Shown in pieces: positions 20,092 to 27,062 of a stretch of 32,823 nt of DNA (position 1 is the stretch's first letter; each line of letters opens with the position of its first letter). The stretch covers positions 1-32,823 of the forward strand of contig CAKMOY010000137.1 of the NCBI GenBank assembly GCA_927911235.1. The letters run 5' to 3'. Position numbers and translations under genes: made by a program. Source of the stretch: an uncultured Moraxella sp. (GTDB lineage: Bacteria; Pseudomonadota; Gammaproteobacteria; Pseudomonadales; Moraxellaceae). Under the pieces are notes generated by a model. The model was given only the letters and a program-made list of their open reading frames with translations. It was not told the DNA's origin and ran no database searches.

Positions 20092-20754
20092 TTACTCAAT
20101 ATTATCAGGACTGCGTAAATTTTTCACCGCAACACGGTCGGCTTGTTTTCTATCACGTTCAGGTTGCATAATTGGTTGATAAATACCATCATCTTTAACA
20201 TGAATACCAAGCGGACGGCGTTCTTTATCAATCTGTTGTTGCAACAGCATAATCGCTTGAATCAAGGCTTCTGGACGTGGCGGACACCCCGGAATATACA
20301 CATCAACAGGGATAATCTTATCCACACCTTGCACCACAGAATACACATCGTACATACCGCCAGAGTTAGCACACGCACCCATAGAAATCACCCATTTTGG
20401 CTCAAGCATTTGCTCATACAAACGCTGAACTACAGGTGCCATTTTCATAAAGCACGTCCCTGCGACAATCATCACATCCGCCTGACGTGGCGACGCACGA
20501 ATAACCTCCGCCCCAAAACGTGATAAGTCATGCACACCTGTCAAAGTCGTGGCGTATTCCACATAACAGCAAGACGTACCAAAGTTAAACGGCCACAGCG
20601 AATGTTTACGACCCCAATTGGCTAAACTATGGCTTAAATCTTCTAAGCGGGTCATCACCACATTGCGATTGATTTCTTCTTCATCAATCACTTCAATGGT
20701 TTCGGCTGGGAATTTATTCGCATCAAGATTGGCTTTTGTCAATGTATATTTCAT
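20092..20754 (-). CDS. nuoB: NADH-quinone oxidoreductase subunit B, cluster N2
   Basis: NuoB holds the terminal [4Fe-4S] cluster N2, which reduces quinone at the junction with NuoD and NuoH. The 220 residues show the tandem cysteines [10 protein letters not shown], then [20 protein letters not shown] and [16 protein letters not shown], the full cluster-binding set. A hydrophilic C-terminal tail matches the E. coli-type protein. An 80-base gap separates it from nuoA, unusually long for this operon. It contains a terminator-like hairpin. Confidence 0.98.
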   Translation of the reverse strand: MKYTLTKANLDANKFPAETIEVIDEEEINRNVVMTRLEDLSHSLANWGRKHSLWPFNFGTSCCYVEYATTLTGVHDLSRFGAEVIRASPRQADVMIVAGTCFMKMAPVVQRLYEQMLEPKWVISMGACANSGGMYDVYSVVQGVDKIIPVDVYIPGCPPRPEALIQAIMLLQQQIDKERRPLGIHVKDDGIYQPIMQPERDRKQADRVAVKNLRSPDNIE

Positions 20755-20803
20755 AAAAAATCCAATAACTAAAAATAGTTTTTTCCGATTTTACAAACAA
20801 AAC

Positions 20804-20829
20804 AAGCCCTGAAAACATTTGCAAGGCTT
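20804..20829 (-). promoter_or_regulatory. terminator-like stem-loop between nuoA and nuoB
   Basis: On the minus strand AAGCCTTG and CAGGGCTT form an 8-bp stem (one G-U) around a 10-base loop, followed by GTTTTGTTTG. The broken T tract suggests partial termination, attenuation or a message-stabilising 3' hairpin rather than full termination. Confidence 0.5.
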
Positions 20830-20834
20830 TTTGA

Positions 20835-21359
20835 TTAATTTTGTGGTTGATGTTGTTTCATCACACCTGATAACTGTGCAGGGACTTTGCCTGTTGGGTC
20901 AGTTTCCAACTCTTCTACGCCATTAAAGCGTGTGATATCCGCCAAATTAAATCCAGCAGGAGCAGACGTTAAGCGAGCAGGTTTTGGTTTTTTGTCCGCA
21001 GGTGACCAGTTTAACGCACCCAATTTTAACAAATAATATAAACCAATTAACAACTCACCAATAAAAATTAAAATGGTAAAAAACCCAAGCCAGCCAGCTT
21101 CTTTCACCGACACCGCATACGTGTAAAGATAGAGGGCTTCAAGGTCAAAAATCACAAAGAAAATCGCCACCACATAAAATTTGGCAGACAAACGAATACG
21201 AGCCGTACCCGCACCGACCACGCCCGACTCAAAATTTTCTTCTTTTTGAAAACCTTTAGACGTACCACCCAACAATCTTGGCACAACTAGCATAAACACA
21301 CACAATCCAACCGCCGCCAAAAGAAAAACCATCGCCGACCAATCAAATGCTGGAAACAT
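20835..21359 (-). CDS. nuoA: NADH-quinone oxidoreductase subunit A
   Basis: NuoA (ND3 homologue) is a three-helix membrane subunit whose loop lies at the junction of the membrane and peripheral arms. The 174-residue product has the first helix FLLAAVGLCVFMLVVPRLLG, the loop motif ENFESGVVGAGTARIRLSAKFYVVA (a GxGxxxxRxxxxFY pattern), and the acidic second helix FFVIFDLEALYLYTYAV. A hydrophilic C-terminal extension of about 50 residues makes it longer than E. coli NuoA (147). It is the first gene of the operon. The ATG follows GCAAGGAGTATTTC, a strong ribosome site. Confidence 0.97.
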   Translation of the reverse strand: MFPAFDWSAMVFLLAAVGLCVFMLVVPRLLGGTSKGFQKEENFESGVVGAGTARIRLSAKFYVVAIFFVIFDLEALYLYTYAVSVKEAGWLGFFTILIFIGELLIGLYYLLKLGALNWSPADKKPKPARLTSAPAGFNLADITRFNGVEELETDPTGKVPAQLSGVMKQHQPQN

Positions 21360-21689
21360 GAAATACTCCTTGCCAAAAGGTTTTTGGACTACTATTTATT
21401 TTTTTAAACAACCCTGTTGATATGCAGATGTGAAAAAGAATAGATAAAAATGAAGTGATAATTTTTTTTATATCATCGTCATGACATGACATCTGCTGGT
21501 AAAACGTAGGAAACACTGATTCACTCAAATAAATTTTATGCAACAAAATAGATACTAACTGTTGCAAATTTTAGTAAAAAGGTATCAAAACGTCTCAACT
21601 GGCTAAAACGTGGTATAGTTTACCTATTTTAACAAAAAATTGCTAGTGGTGTATTAAAAAAGTTACATATTTCACAAAATATTAAATGC
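21360..21689. other. nuoA upstream region without a gene
   Basis: About 330 bases separate nuoA from the lolA terminator, with no credible ORF. The stretch holds an inverted repeat (21539-21566) and a weak minus-strand promoter candidate: TTGAGA at 21593-21598 and TAAAAT at 21568-21573, with a long 19-base spacer. The main nuo promoter should lie here, but I cannot fix it. Confidence 0.5.
21539..21566. promoter_or_regulatory. inverted repeat upstream of nuoA, possible operator
   Basis: TGCAACA and TGTTGCA form perfect 7-base arms separated by 14 bases. The repeat lies about 180 bases upstream of the nuoA start, just downstream of the weak promoter candidate. No regulator family is recognised from it. 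Confidence 0.35.
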
Positions 21690-21719
21690 AAAAAACCCAC
21701 TAAAAAGCAGGCTTTTTTT
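21690..21719 (-). terminator. probable terminator after lolA
   Basis: A6/T7-flanked hairpin (CCTGC / GTGGG on the minus strand, two wobble pairs) lies 26 bases after the lolA stop. The stem is weak, but the T-rich flanks on both sides fit an intrinsic terminator. Confidence 0.5.
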
Positions 21720-21744
21720 ATCAATTAACAATTTTTGCAATCAA

Positions 21745-22405
21745 TTATTGCTCAATTACATCAACGCCTTTATCAGGTGTAAAACTAAACTGACTGCTTG
21801 CGATTTTGCCATTGCGTTTGACATTGCTAAATTTGATACTGGTCGTTTGTCCAAGATTGTCATTTAACACCATCATCACAGGATTGCCACTGTTAAATGA
21901 AATACTCAAGTTTTTAAAACTGGCGTTGCTTGATTTCGGATACAACACAAAATAATTTTTGCTAGCATTTGGTTGAGTGACTTTAAAATTTGCCGAAATC
22001 TTGCTTAGGTCACCCGATAGCAACAACGCAGGGGTATCGCCCACTTGATTGCTCGTGCTTTGTTTGGTCGCTTGGTTTAAATCTTTGTCATAAACCCAAA
22101 GCGTATTGCCATTTGCCACAATCAACTGCTCGGCAGAACCTGTGGTATGCCAGCGGAACTGATTGGGGCGTTGTACCGCCATAGAACCACTAAATGTGTG
22201 ACTGCCAAATTTGCCACCTTTGGTTGTTTGGCTAAAATTTGCCGTCATGCTTTTAACATTGACCAATAAGTTATTTAAATTTTTTGATGCAGTGGCTTGG
22301 CTGGCTTCTTTGGCTTGGGCGGTTGTCATACCGATAGTTAAAGGTGTACCAACAATTAAAGCGGTAGTTAATACAGGGGTTAAAATTTTTTTTTAACATC
22401 ATCAT
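21745..22405 (-). CDS. lolA: outer-membrane lipoprotein carrier protein LolA (signal peptide frameshifted as read)
   Basis: LolA is the periplasmic chaperone that takes lipoproteins from the LolCDE transporter to LolB at the outer membrane. The mature domain is intact: ANFSQTTKGGKFGSHTFSGSM, the PNQFRWHT strand, and a C-terminal half-barrel ending SQFSFTPDKGVDVIEQ. Upstream, GAGGAA is followed by three consecutive ATGs (22397-22405). With one base removed from the T9 run at 22386-22394 (A9 in the gene), they read MMMLKKILTPVLTTALIVG and on to TTAQA, a clear signal peptide with a cleavage site after AQA. The third ATG has the best spacing. As read, the A9 run puts the start out of frame with the body. 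Confidence 0.85.
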
Positions 22406-22550
22406 TTCCTCTTCAATAAAAGTTTAATGTTTTAACAAATTGTTTTGACAAAACTATTATCGCTAAATTTTTCTTTCAGTTCTAGCCAACAGTTGCAATG
22501 TTTTTGGTAAAACTTGTAAATAATGTAACAAATTCTAAATTTTGAAAAAT

Positions 22551-22579
22551 AAAAAACCCAATAAGTAAAACTTATTGGG
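22551..22579 (-). terminator. intrinsic terminator after rpmA
   Basis: A perfect 10-bp stem CCCAATAAGT / ACTTATTGGG with a 3-base loop is followed on the minus strand by T6 and more T-rich sequence. It lies 24 bases after the rpmA stop. Confidence 0.92.
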
Positions 22580-22603
22580 CTTTGAAAGCTATCTTAATAA
22601 AGA

Positions 22604-22864
22604 TTATGCTTCGTTTACAATGCTGACATAACGGCGGTTGAACTTACCTTTTACGGCAAATTTTACCACACCATCAGTTAAAGCAAATAATGTATGGTCA
22701 CGACCCATACCTACGCCTTCACCTGCGTGGAATTCTGTACCACGTTGGCGAACGATGATGTTACCAGCAACAACTTGCTGACCACCAAAAATTTTTACAC
22801 CCAACATTTTTGGGTTAGAATCACGACCGTTACGAGTAGAACCTGCTGCTTTTTTATGTGCCAT
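22604..22864 (-). CDS. rpmA: 50S ribosomal protein L27
   Basis: L27 is a large-subunit protein whose N-terminal tail reaches the peptidyl-transferase centre. The 86-residue protein begins [19 protein letters not shown] and contains [18 protein letters not shown] and [11 protein letters not shown], all diagnostic for the family. The start is the normal bacterial MAHKK end without the cleavable extension of Firmicutes. It follows rplU after 25 bases, the usual rplU-rpmA pair. The GTPase gene obgE/cgtA that often follows is not here; lolA is. Confidence 0.99.
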   Translation of the reverse strand: MAHKKAAGSTRNGRDSNPKMLGVKIFGGQQVVAGNIIVRQRGTEFHAGEGVGMGRDHTLFALTDGVVKFAVKGKFNRRYVSIVNEA

Positions 22865-22889
22865 GAGTTAGCTCCTAAAAATAGTTGAA

Positions 22890-23201
22890 TTATGCTTTGA
22901 TAGCGTTAATTTTTAACAAGGTGTACCATTGGCGATGACCTTGTTCTTTGTGGTAGTGTTTACGGCGACGATGTTTCACGATGCGTACTTTTTCTCCACG
23001 ACCATGTTCAACCACTTCAGCTTCTACAACCGCACCAGCAACAACTGGCTGACCGATTTTGATATCTGAACCGTTTACAACCATTAATACGTCTTCGATT
23101 TTAACGGTTTCGCCTTTTTCAGCTTTTAGCAATTCTACTTTTAGTAGTTCGCCTTCGGTTACACGGTGTTGTTTACCACCACTTTTGATTACTGCATACA
23201 T
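22890..23201 (-). CDS. rplU: 50S ribosomal protein L21
   Basis: L21 is a large-subunit ribosomal protein that contacts 23S rRNA near L20. The 103-residue sequence starts [17 protein letters not shown] and ends with the basic stretch [23 protein letters not shown], both signatures of L21. It is transcribed first in the rplU-rpmA operon, from a well-formed promoter about 95 bases upstream, divergent from ispB. Confidence 0.99.
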   Translation of the reverse strand: MYAVIKSGGKQHRVTEGELLKVELLKAEKGETVKIEDVLMVVNGSDIKIGQPVVAGAVVEAEVVEHGRGEKVRIVKHRRRKHYHKEQGHRQWYTLLKINAIKA

Positions 23202-23294
23202 CTTGGTTTGCTCCGAAAAAACCCGTACACCGTGATTGCCGATGGCAATGCTTTTTGACGGTTACACAGGGAATGAATATAGTTTAGGGGCGTA

Positions 23295-23323
23295 ATTTTA
23301 CTTGATTCTGCATTTAATTGCAA
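23295..23323 (-). promoter_or_regulatory. candidate sigma-70 promoter of rplU-rpmA
   Basis: On the minus strand, -35 TTGCAA and -10 TAAAAT (five of six consensus bases) are separated by exactly 17 bases. They lie about 95 bases upstream of rplU, leaving a leader long enough for regulation. Confidence 0.6.
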
Positions 23324-23355
23324 GATTTTTTCTACTATTTTATTGTTGTGATTTG

Positions 23356-23364
23356 TGGTATAGT
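23356..23364 (+). promoter_or_regulatory. candidate extended -10 promoter of ispB
   Basis: TGGTATAGT matches the extended -10 pattern TGnTATAAT with one mismatch, about 64 bases before the ispB start. No clear -35 accompanies it, which is normal for extended -10 promoters. Confidence 0.45.
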
Positions 23365-23427
23365 GGGCGTTATTTTTGCACTTTTTTTACAATTTTTTTT
23401 ATCAAAAAAATCCAACCGAGTTTTCAC

Positions 23428-24438
23428 ATGACACATCAACAAGATAACAACAGCAATCCTATCACTTACGCCCAAATTCAAGGCATTGTTGCCGATGATT
23501 TTGAAAAAATGGACAAACAAGTATTCGGTAGTTTAAATTCAAAAGTCAAGCTCGTGATGGCGGTGAGCCAACACGTTATTGACGCAGGTGGCAAGCGTAT
23601 GCGTCCTTTGATTTCGCTACTTTGTTCACGCATTTGTGAAGATAAGCAGTTTGAGCCTGCCATGCACTTGGGGGCGATTACCGAAATGCTACACACAGCA
23701 ACGTTGGTGCATGATGATGTGATTGATAGCTCAGGTATGCGACGTGGCAAGCCTACTGCCAATGCGACTTGGGACAACCCAACGGCGGTGCTTGTTGGGG
23801 ATTATTTGATTGCTCGGGCGTTTAATTTACTTGTTGGTTTTGGTTCGTTGCCTTTGTTAAAGCTGTTTTCGGACGGCACTTGCGACATTGCCGAAGGCGA
23901 AGTGTTACAACTGCAACATCAGCACAATCCGCAAGCGACTGAAGATGATTATATGAAAATCATTGACGGCAAGACTTCTCGTCTGTTTATGTTGTCTAGT
24001 CAAGGCGTGGCGATTTTGCACAATCGTCCAGAATTTGATGATACGTTCGCTAAATTTGGACAACATTTTGGTAATGCATTTCAGATTATTGATGATGTGC
24101 TTGATTTTAGTGGTGATAGTGTAGTTTTGGGTAAAAATGTTGGCGATGACATTGCCGAAGGTAAACCGACTTTGCCACTCATTAAAGCGTTGGAATTTAC
24201 CAAAAGCAATAATCCAACTGATTTTGAGATTTTACGCATTGCCATTCAGACAGGTGAAGTAGCGGATACCGCTCAAATTATTGATATTGTTAAAAATTCT
24301 GGTGCGTTGGATTATTGCCGTGAAAAAGCGATTAGTGAAACGGCTATCGCTCGTGAAGCGGTGCTAAGTCTACCAGAATCTGTGTATCGTCAAGGTTTGC
24401 TTGATTTGATGACATTAGCGAGTCAAAGACTTTATTAA
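23428..24438 (+). CDS. ispB: octaprenyl-diphosphate synthase (all-trans polyprenyl synthase)
   Basis: IspB extends farnesyl diphosphate with isopentenyl diphosphate to make the isoprenoid tail of ubiquinone and menaquinone. I chose the ATG at 23428 (MTHQQDNN), giving 336 residues (E. coli 323). The frame is also open upstream, but that would add a hydrophobic stretch unlike the family. The first aspartate-rich motif is HDDVIDSS (residues 95-102) and the second is IDDVLDFSGD (221-230), with GGKRMRP for substrate phosphate binding and KTSRLF between. The exact chain length cannot be read from sequence. It is divergent from rplU and convergent with the tRNA-Leu/secG unit. Confidence 0.93.
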   Translation: MTHQQDNNSNPITYAQIQGIVADDFEKMDKQVFGSLNSKVKLVMAVSQHVIDAGGKRMRPLISLLCSRICEDKQFEPAMHLGAITEMLHTATLVHDDVIDSSGMRRGKPTANATWDNPTAVLVGDYLIARAFNLLVGFGSLPLLKLFSDGTCDIAEGEVLQLQHQHNPQATEDDYMKIIDGKTSRLFMLSSQGVAILHNRPEFDDTFAKFGQHFGNAFQIIDDVLDFSGDSVVLGKNVGDDIAEGKPTLPLIKALEFTKSNNPTDFEILRIAIQTGEVADTAQIIDIVKNSGALDYCREKAISETAIAREAVLSLPESVYRQGLLDLMTLASQRLY

Positions 24439-24504
24439 TGTGAAAACTTGGGGCTGTAGTAGACTAGAATTACGATTTTCACTAACGGTATATTGAGAGA
24501 CACC

Positions 24505-24555
24505 CAAAAAAGAAAAAGCCAATTAAAAAGATATAAAAAATCAATTAGTTGGCTT
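24505..24555 (-). terminator. probable terminator after tRNA-Leu
   Basis: On the minus strand an 11-bp stem (AAGCCAACTAA / TTAATTGGCTT, one wobble) with an 18-base loop runs into TTTCTTTTTTGG. It lies eight bases beyond the tRNA 3' end. Confidence 0.65.
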
Positions 24556-24562
24556 ATGTATT

Positions 24563-24647
24563 TGGTGCGAACGGAGGGATTTGAACCCTCACACCATACG
24601 GCACCACCCCCTCAAGATGGCGTGTCTACCAATTCCACCACGTTCGC
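24563..24647 (-). tRNA. tRNA-Leu, anticodon GAG
   Basis: Long-variable-arm tRNA of 85 bases with encoded CCA. The acceptor stem GCGAACG / CGTTCGC is perfect, the D-arm TGGTGGAATTGGTAGACACG is typical of leucine tRNAs, and the anticodon loop TTGAGGG gives GAG (reads CUC/CUU). The T-arm GAGGGTTCAAATCCCTC is canonical. It lies downstream of secG, a common gammaproteobacterial arrangement. Confidence 0.97.
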
Positions 24648-24680
24648 AAAGAACCAATTAGCTTGGTTTAAGAAAGCAAA

Positions 24681-24708
24681 ATTTTAGCACATTTTTAAAA
24701 AATAGCAA
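24681..24708 (-). promoter_or_regulatory. candidate promoter of tRNA-Leu
   Basis: On the minus strand TTGCTA and TAAAAT are spaced by 16 bases in the gap between secG and tRNA-Leu. The -10 is good and the -35 moderate, so the tRNA may also be co-transcribed with tpiA-secG. Confidence 0.4.
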
Positions 24709-24725
24709 GAAATTTTAACACAAAA

Positions 24726-25031
24726 TTATGGTGTTGGCTGAATAGGTGCTGGTGTTGTCGTCACCACACCACTCACATCAAGCGTGTGATTTTTATCACT
24801 TTGCTCTCTTGCAAATACTGCCAAAGTAATACTGGTAACAAAAAACACCACTGTCAAAACGGCTGTCGCACGGGTTAAAAAGTTAGCCGTGCCTGACGCA
24901 CCAAACACCGTGCCTGATGCACCTGCACCAAATGACGCACCTGCGTCAGCACCTTTACCATGTTGCACCAAAATCAGCCCAATCATCGCAATCGCAACCA
25001 CAATATGAACTGTCAATATCACTGAATACAT
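24726..25031 (-). CDS. secG: preprotein translocase subunit SecG
   Basis: SecG is the small two-helix partner of SecYE that stimulates protein export. I chose the ATG at 25031 (MYSVILTVHIVVAIAMIGLIL), giving 101 residues. A longer in-frame start would overlap tpiA and add an uncharacteristic basic N-terminus. The family motif LVQHGKGADAGASFGAGASGT lies between the two helices, followed by NFLTRATAVLTVVFFVTSITL and a polar Pro/Thr-rich tail. It lies 26 bases after tpiA, the conserved tpiA-secG-tRNA-Leu order. Confidence 0.96.
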   Translation of the reverse strand: MYSVILTVHIVVAIAMIGLILVQHGKGADAGASFGAGASGTVFGASGTANFLTRATAVLTVVFFVTSITLAVFAREQSDKNHTLDVSGVVTTTPAPIQPTP

Positions 25032-25057
25032 AATTTTTTTTCTCAAAGTTAAAAGCG

Positions 25058-25870
25058 TTATTTTAACCGTTTTTTTACACAAAAATCTTGAATAATTTGG
25101 TAAAAACTTGTCGCTTGTAGCGAAGCTCCGCCCACCAACACACCATCAACCAAATCAATCGTCGCCAAATCTTTGGCATTCTCCGCATTCACGCTACCAC
25201 CATACAAAATTGGGGCATAAATCTGCATTGTGCCGAGCATTTCACTGATAAAATGATGCACATTGGCAATTTCATCAAACGTTGGTGTCAGCCCCGTGCC
25301 AATCGCCCAAACAGGCTCATACGCAATCAATAATTTAGGTTTTACTGCTTCGTCCAACGAATTTTGTAATGACTGTTTAAAATTTTCTAAAATTTGTAAC
25401 TGGCTTTCTAACACCGCTTGGGTTTGTTGGGTTTCATATTGTGCTTTGGTTTCACCAATGCAAAAAATCACCGTCAAATTATTATCAAAGGCATGGCGAA
25501 TTTTTTCAATCAAAACATCATTATTTTCTAAAAAATACTGTCTGCGTTCTGAATGTCCAATTATCACATTGGATACGCCCAAATTTTGTAATTGGCTGGC
25601 AGAAATCTCACCTGTAAACGCCCCTTTTTGAGCATTTTGGGCACAAACATTTTGGGCACAAATATCCATGATAGAAGCATTTAACAAATCTTTTACGGTT
25701 GTTAAATGGATAAAACTGGGAGCGACAACTACATTGGGCAAACTTTCGGTTTGGTTTAACAATTTTTCATTCAATTCGGTAATTAGATGAATGGTTTCAG
25801 TTGTTGTGACAGGATTCATTTTCCAATTTGCCACAACCCAAGGTCTTTGCCATTGTTGGTTGATATTCAT
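25058..25870 (-). CDS. tpiA: triosephosphate isomerase
   Basis: TpiA interconverts dihydroxyacetone phosphate and glyceraldehyde 3-phosphate in central carbon metabolism. The 270-residue product has all catalytic elements: Lys in VANWKMN (K17), His in IIGHSERR (H106), Glu in IAYEPVWAIGTG with the mobile loop after it, and the phosphate-binding LYGGSVNAENAKDL and DGVLVGGASL. I prefer the ATG at 25870, eight bases from GGAGA; a GTG six bases upstream sits too close to that site. A slightly long loop with CAQNVCAQNAQKGAFTGE is normal for the family apart from one duplicated CAQN. The gene is upstream of secG. Confidence 0.97.
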   Translation of the reverse strand: MNINQQWQRPWVVANWKMNPVTTTETIHLITELNEKLLNQTESLPNVVVAPSFIHLTTVKDLLNASIMDICAQNVCAQNAQKGAFTGEISASQLQNLGVSNVIIGHSERRQYFLENNDVLIEKIRHAFDNNLTVIFCIGETKAQYETQQTQAVLESQLQILENFKQSLQNSLDEAVKPKLLIAYEPVWAIGTGLTPTFDEIANVHHFISEMLGTMQIYAPILYGGSVNAENAKDLATIDLVDGVLVGGASLQATSFYQIIQDFCVKKRLK

Positions 25871-25941
25871 TATCACTATCTCCAGTTTTAAATATTGAGT
25901 ATATTAACTTAAAAGATTGATAAATAACAAGTATTTTACAC

Positions 25942-25976
25942 AAAAAAATCCTTTAATAGTGCTATTAAAGGATTTT
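25942..25976 (-). terminator. strong intrinsic terminator after tRNA-His
   Basis: A perfect stem of about 14 bp (AAAATCCTTTAATA / TATTAAAGGATTTT) with a tiny loop leads into a T tract on the minus strand. It lies just beyond the 3' end of tRNA-His and before tpiA. Confidence 0.92.
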
Positions 25977-25982
25977 AAAATA

Positions 25983-26059
25983 TGGGGTGAATGATGGGAC
26001 TTGAACCCACGACAACCGGAATCACAATCCGGGGCTCTACCAACTGAGCTACATCCACC
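25983..26059 (-). tRNA. tRNA-His, anticodon GTG
   Basis: 77 bases including encoded CCA and the extra 5' G (G-1) paired with C73, the identity element of histidine tRNA. The anticodon loop TTGTGAT sits in the stem CCGGA / TCCGG. The D-arm is AGCTCAGTTGGTAGAGC. It is close in sequence to E. coli tRNA-His. Confidence 0.97.
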
Positions 26060-26085
26060 ATAAGGTTTTTACATTGACACGCAAA

Positions 26086-26162
26086 TGGCGCGCCTGACAG
26101 GATTCGAACCTGTGACCACCTGCTTAGAAGGCAGATGCTCTATCCAACTGAGCTACAGGCGC
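26086..26162 (-). tRNA. tRNA-Arg, anticodon TCT
   Basis: 77 bases with encoded CCA. The acceptor stem is GCGCCTG / CAGGCGC, the anticodon loop CTTCTAA gives TCT (reads AGA/AGG), and the T-arm is ACAGGTTCGAATCCTGT. It lies 26 bases upstream of tRNA-His, so the two are probably one transcript. Confidence 0.96.
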
Positions 26163-26194
26163 TCTAGTGGTGATGATAAATTTTTATTTTTCAA

Positions 26195-26219
26195 TAAAAA
26201 AAGCCTTTTTATAGGCTTT
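26195..26219 (-). terminator. terminator-like hairpin between tRNA-Pro and tRNA-Arg
   Basis: On the minus strand AAAGCC / GGCTTT with an 8-base loop is followed by a T tract. It lies 30 bases after tRNA-Pro and 32 before tRNA-Arg. Confidence 0.7.
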
Positions 26220-26220
26220 G

Positions 26221-26250
26221 ATTTATTTAAAATCGCTATTTTAAATAAAT
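26221..26250. repeat. perfect 13-bp inverted repeat at the tRNA-Pro 3' end
   Basis: ATTTATTTAAAAT and ATTTTAAATAAAT flank a 4-base loop (CGCT). The repeat starts at the last base of the tRNA-Pro CCA and runs into the following terminator hairpin. It may guide 3' trailer processing or add to termination. Confidence 0.7.
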
Positions 26251-26326
26251 GGTCGGGGCGACAGGATTCGAACCTACGACCCCCTGCTCCCAAAGCAGGT
26301 GCTCTACCAAGCTGAGCTACGCCCCG
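26250..26326 (-). tRNA. tRNA-Pro, anticodon TGG
   Basis: 77 bases with encoded CCA. The acceptor stem CGGGGCG / CGCCCCG is perfect, the anticodon stem CCTGC / GCAGG holds the loop TTTGGGA (anticodon TGG), and the D-arm AGCTCAGCTTGGTAGAGC fits proline tRNA. It is the first tRNA of the Pro-Arg-His group, a set also clustered in other gammaproteobacteria. Confidence 0.97.
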
Positions 26327-26368
26327 AATTACTTAAACAATTTTCAACATCGTTGCTAATTGGTGCGT

Positions 26369-26397
26369 ATTTTATAGTAAGTATCTTAAGGTGTCAA
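26369..26397 (-). promoter_or_regulatory. near-consensus sigma-70 promoter of the tRNA-Pro cluster
   Basis: On the minus strand a perfect TTGACA and TAAAAT are spaced 17 bases apart. A G+C-containing discriminator (ACGCACC) follows, typical of stable-RNA promoters under growth-rate and stringent control. The start would fall about 35 bases before tRNA-Pro. Confidence 0.85.
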
Positions 26398-26406
26398 TAG
26401 TTTTTT

Positions 26407-27024
26407 TTAATTATTTTCAAAATTTTTTGCCATACTTAAATACAATTCATGCAGTTTGGCAAGTTGTGCGTTCAAATGCTGAATGTCTTGGTTATTATCT
26501 ACCACATCATGGGCTCGAACAAGGCGTTCTTGTCTGGATAATTGGTTCGCCATGATGTGTTGGATTTTTTCAACGCTTTGCCCATCTCGCTGACTGGCAC
26601 GGGTAATTTGGTTTTGCTCATTGCTGTCAATCACCAAAATGCGGTGGCATAGATTGGCAAGCCCTGCTTCTGACGCTTCTAGTAGTAGCGGTGCGACCAA
26701 TATGGTATAGCTTGAGGTGGATTGAGCTAACAATTGTTTGGCACGTTCACGAATGTCGGGGTGAGTGATTTGTTCCAAATCCATGAGTGCTTGTGGTTTG
26801 TTAAAAACGATTTCTCGCAGTTTACGGCGGTTCAATTCGCCGTTTTTATCAAGGATTTCATTGCCAAATTTATTGATAATTTTATTTAAAGTAGGACTGT
26901 TTTTTTTGACGATTTCTCGTGCAATGATGTCAGCATCAACAATCTGAATGCCTTGAGATTCGAACCATTGGCTGGCTTGCGATTTACCACTACCGATACC
27001 ACCTGTTAAACCAATTATCAACAT
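26407..27024 (-). CDS. coaE: dephospho-CoA kinase
   Basis: CoaE phosphorylates dephospho-CoA on the ribose 3'-OH, the last step of coenzyme A synthesis. The 205-residue P-loop kinase starts MLIIGLTGGIGSGKS, with Walker A at residues 8-15. It has the VDADIIAREIV acidic motif and THPDIRERA, and ends with a basic helical region (NQLSRQERLVRAHDVVDN) typical of CoaE. It is 38 bases downstream of pilD, the conserved pilBCD-coaE order of Pseudomonas and Acinetobacter. A ribosome site GGAG sits six bases before the ATG, inside a small hairpin. Confidence 0.97.
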   Translation of the reverse strand: MLIIGLTGGIGSGKSQASQWFESQGIQIVDADIIAREIVKKNSPTLNKIINKFGNEILDKNGELNRRKLREIVFNKPQALMDLEQITHPDIRERAKQLLAQSTSSYTILVAPLLLEASEAGLANLCHRILVIDSNEQNQITRASQRDGQSVEKIQHIMANQLSRQERLVRAHDVVDNNQDIQHLNAQLAKLHELYLSMAKNFENN

Positions 27025-27062
27025 GGATTTTCTCCATTTTTTTAGTTATTTAACGAATTCAT

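Noticed and set aside
21343..21567. Minus-strand 74-codon ORF upstream of nuoA
   Set aside because: It overlaps the nuoA start, has no ribosome site and lacks recognisable motifs; it looks like chance reading of the nuo leader.
24493..24687. Plus-strand ORF with VRTEGFEPSHHTAPP
   Set aside because: It is the antisense of tRNA-Leu plus flanks, with no ribosome site and no family resemblance.
26085..26315. Plus-strand ORF starting MARLTGFEPVTTC across the tRNA genes
   Set aside because: It is the antisense of tRNA-Arg and tRNA-Pro. This is a well-known spurious ORF type produced by the T-arm sequence, and all tRNA folds are intact.
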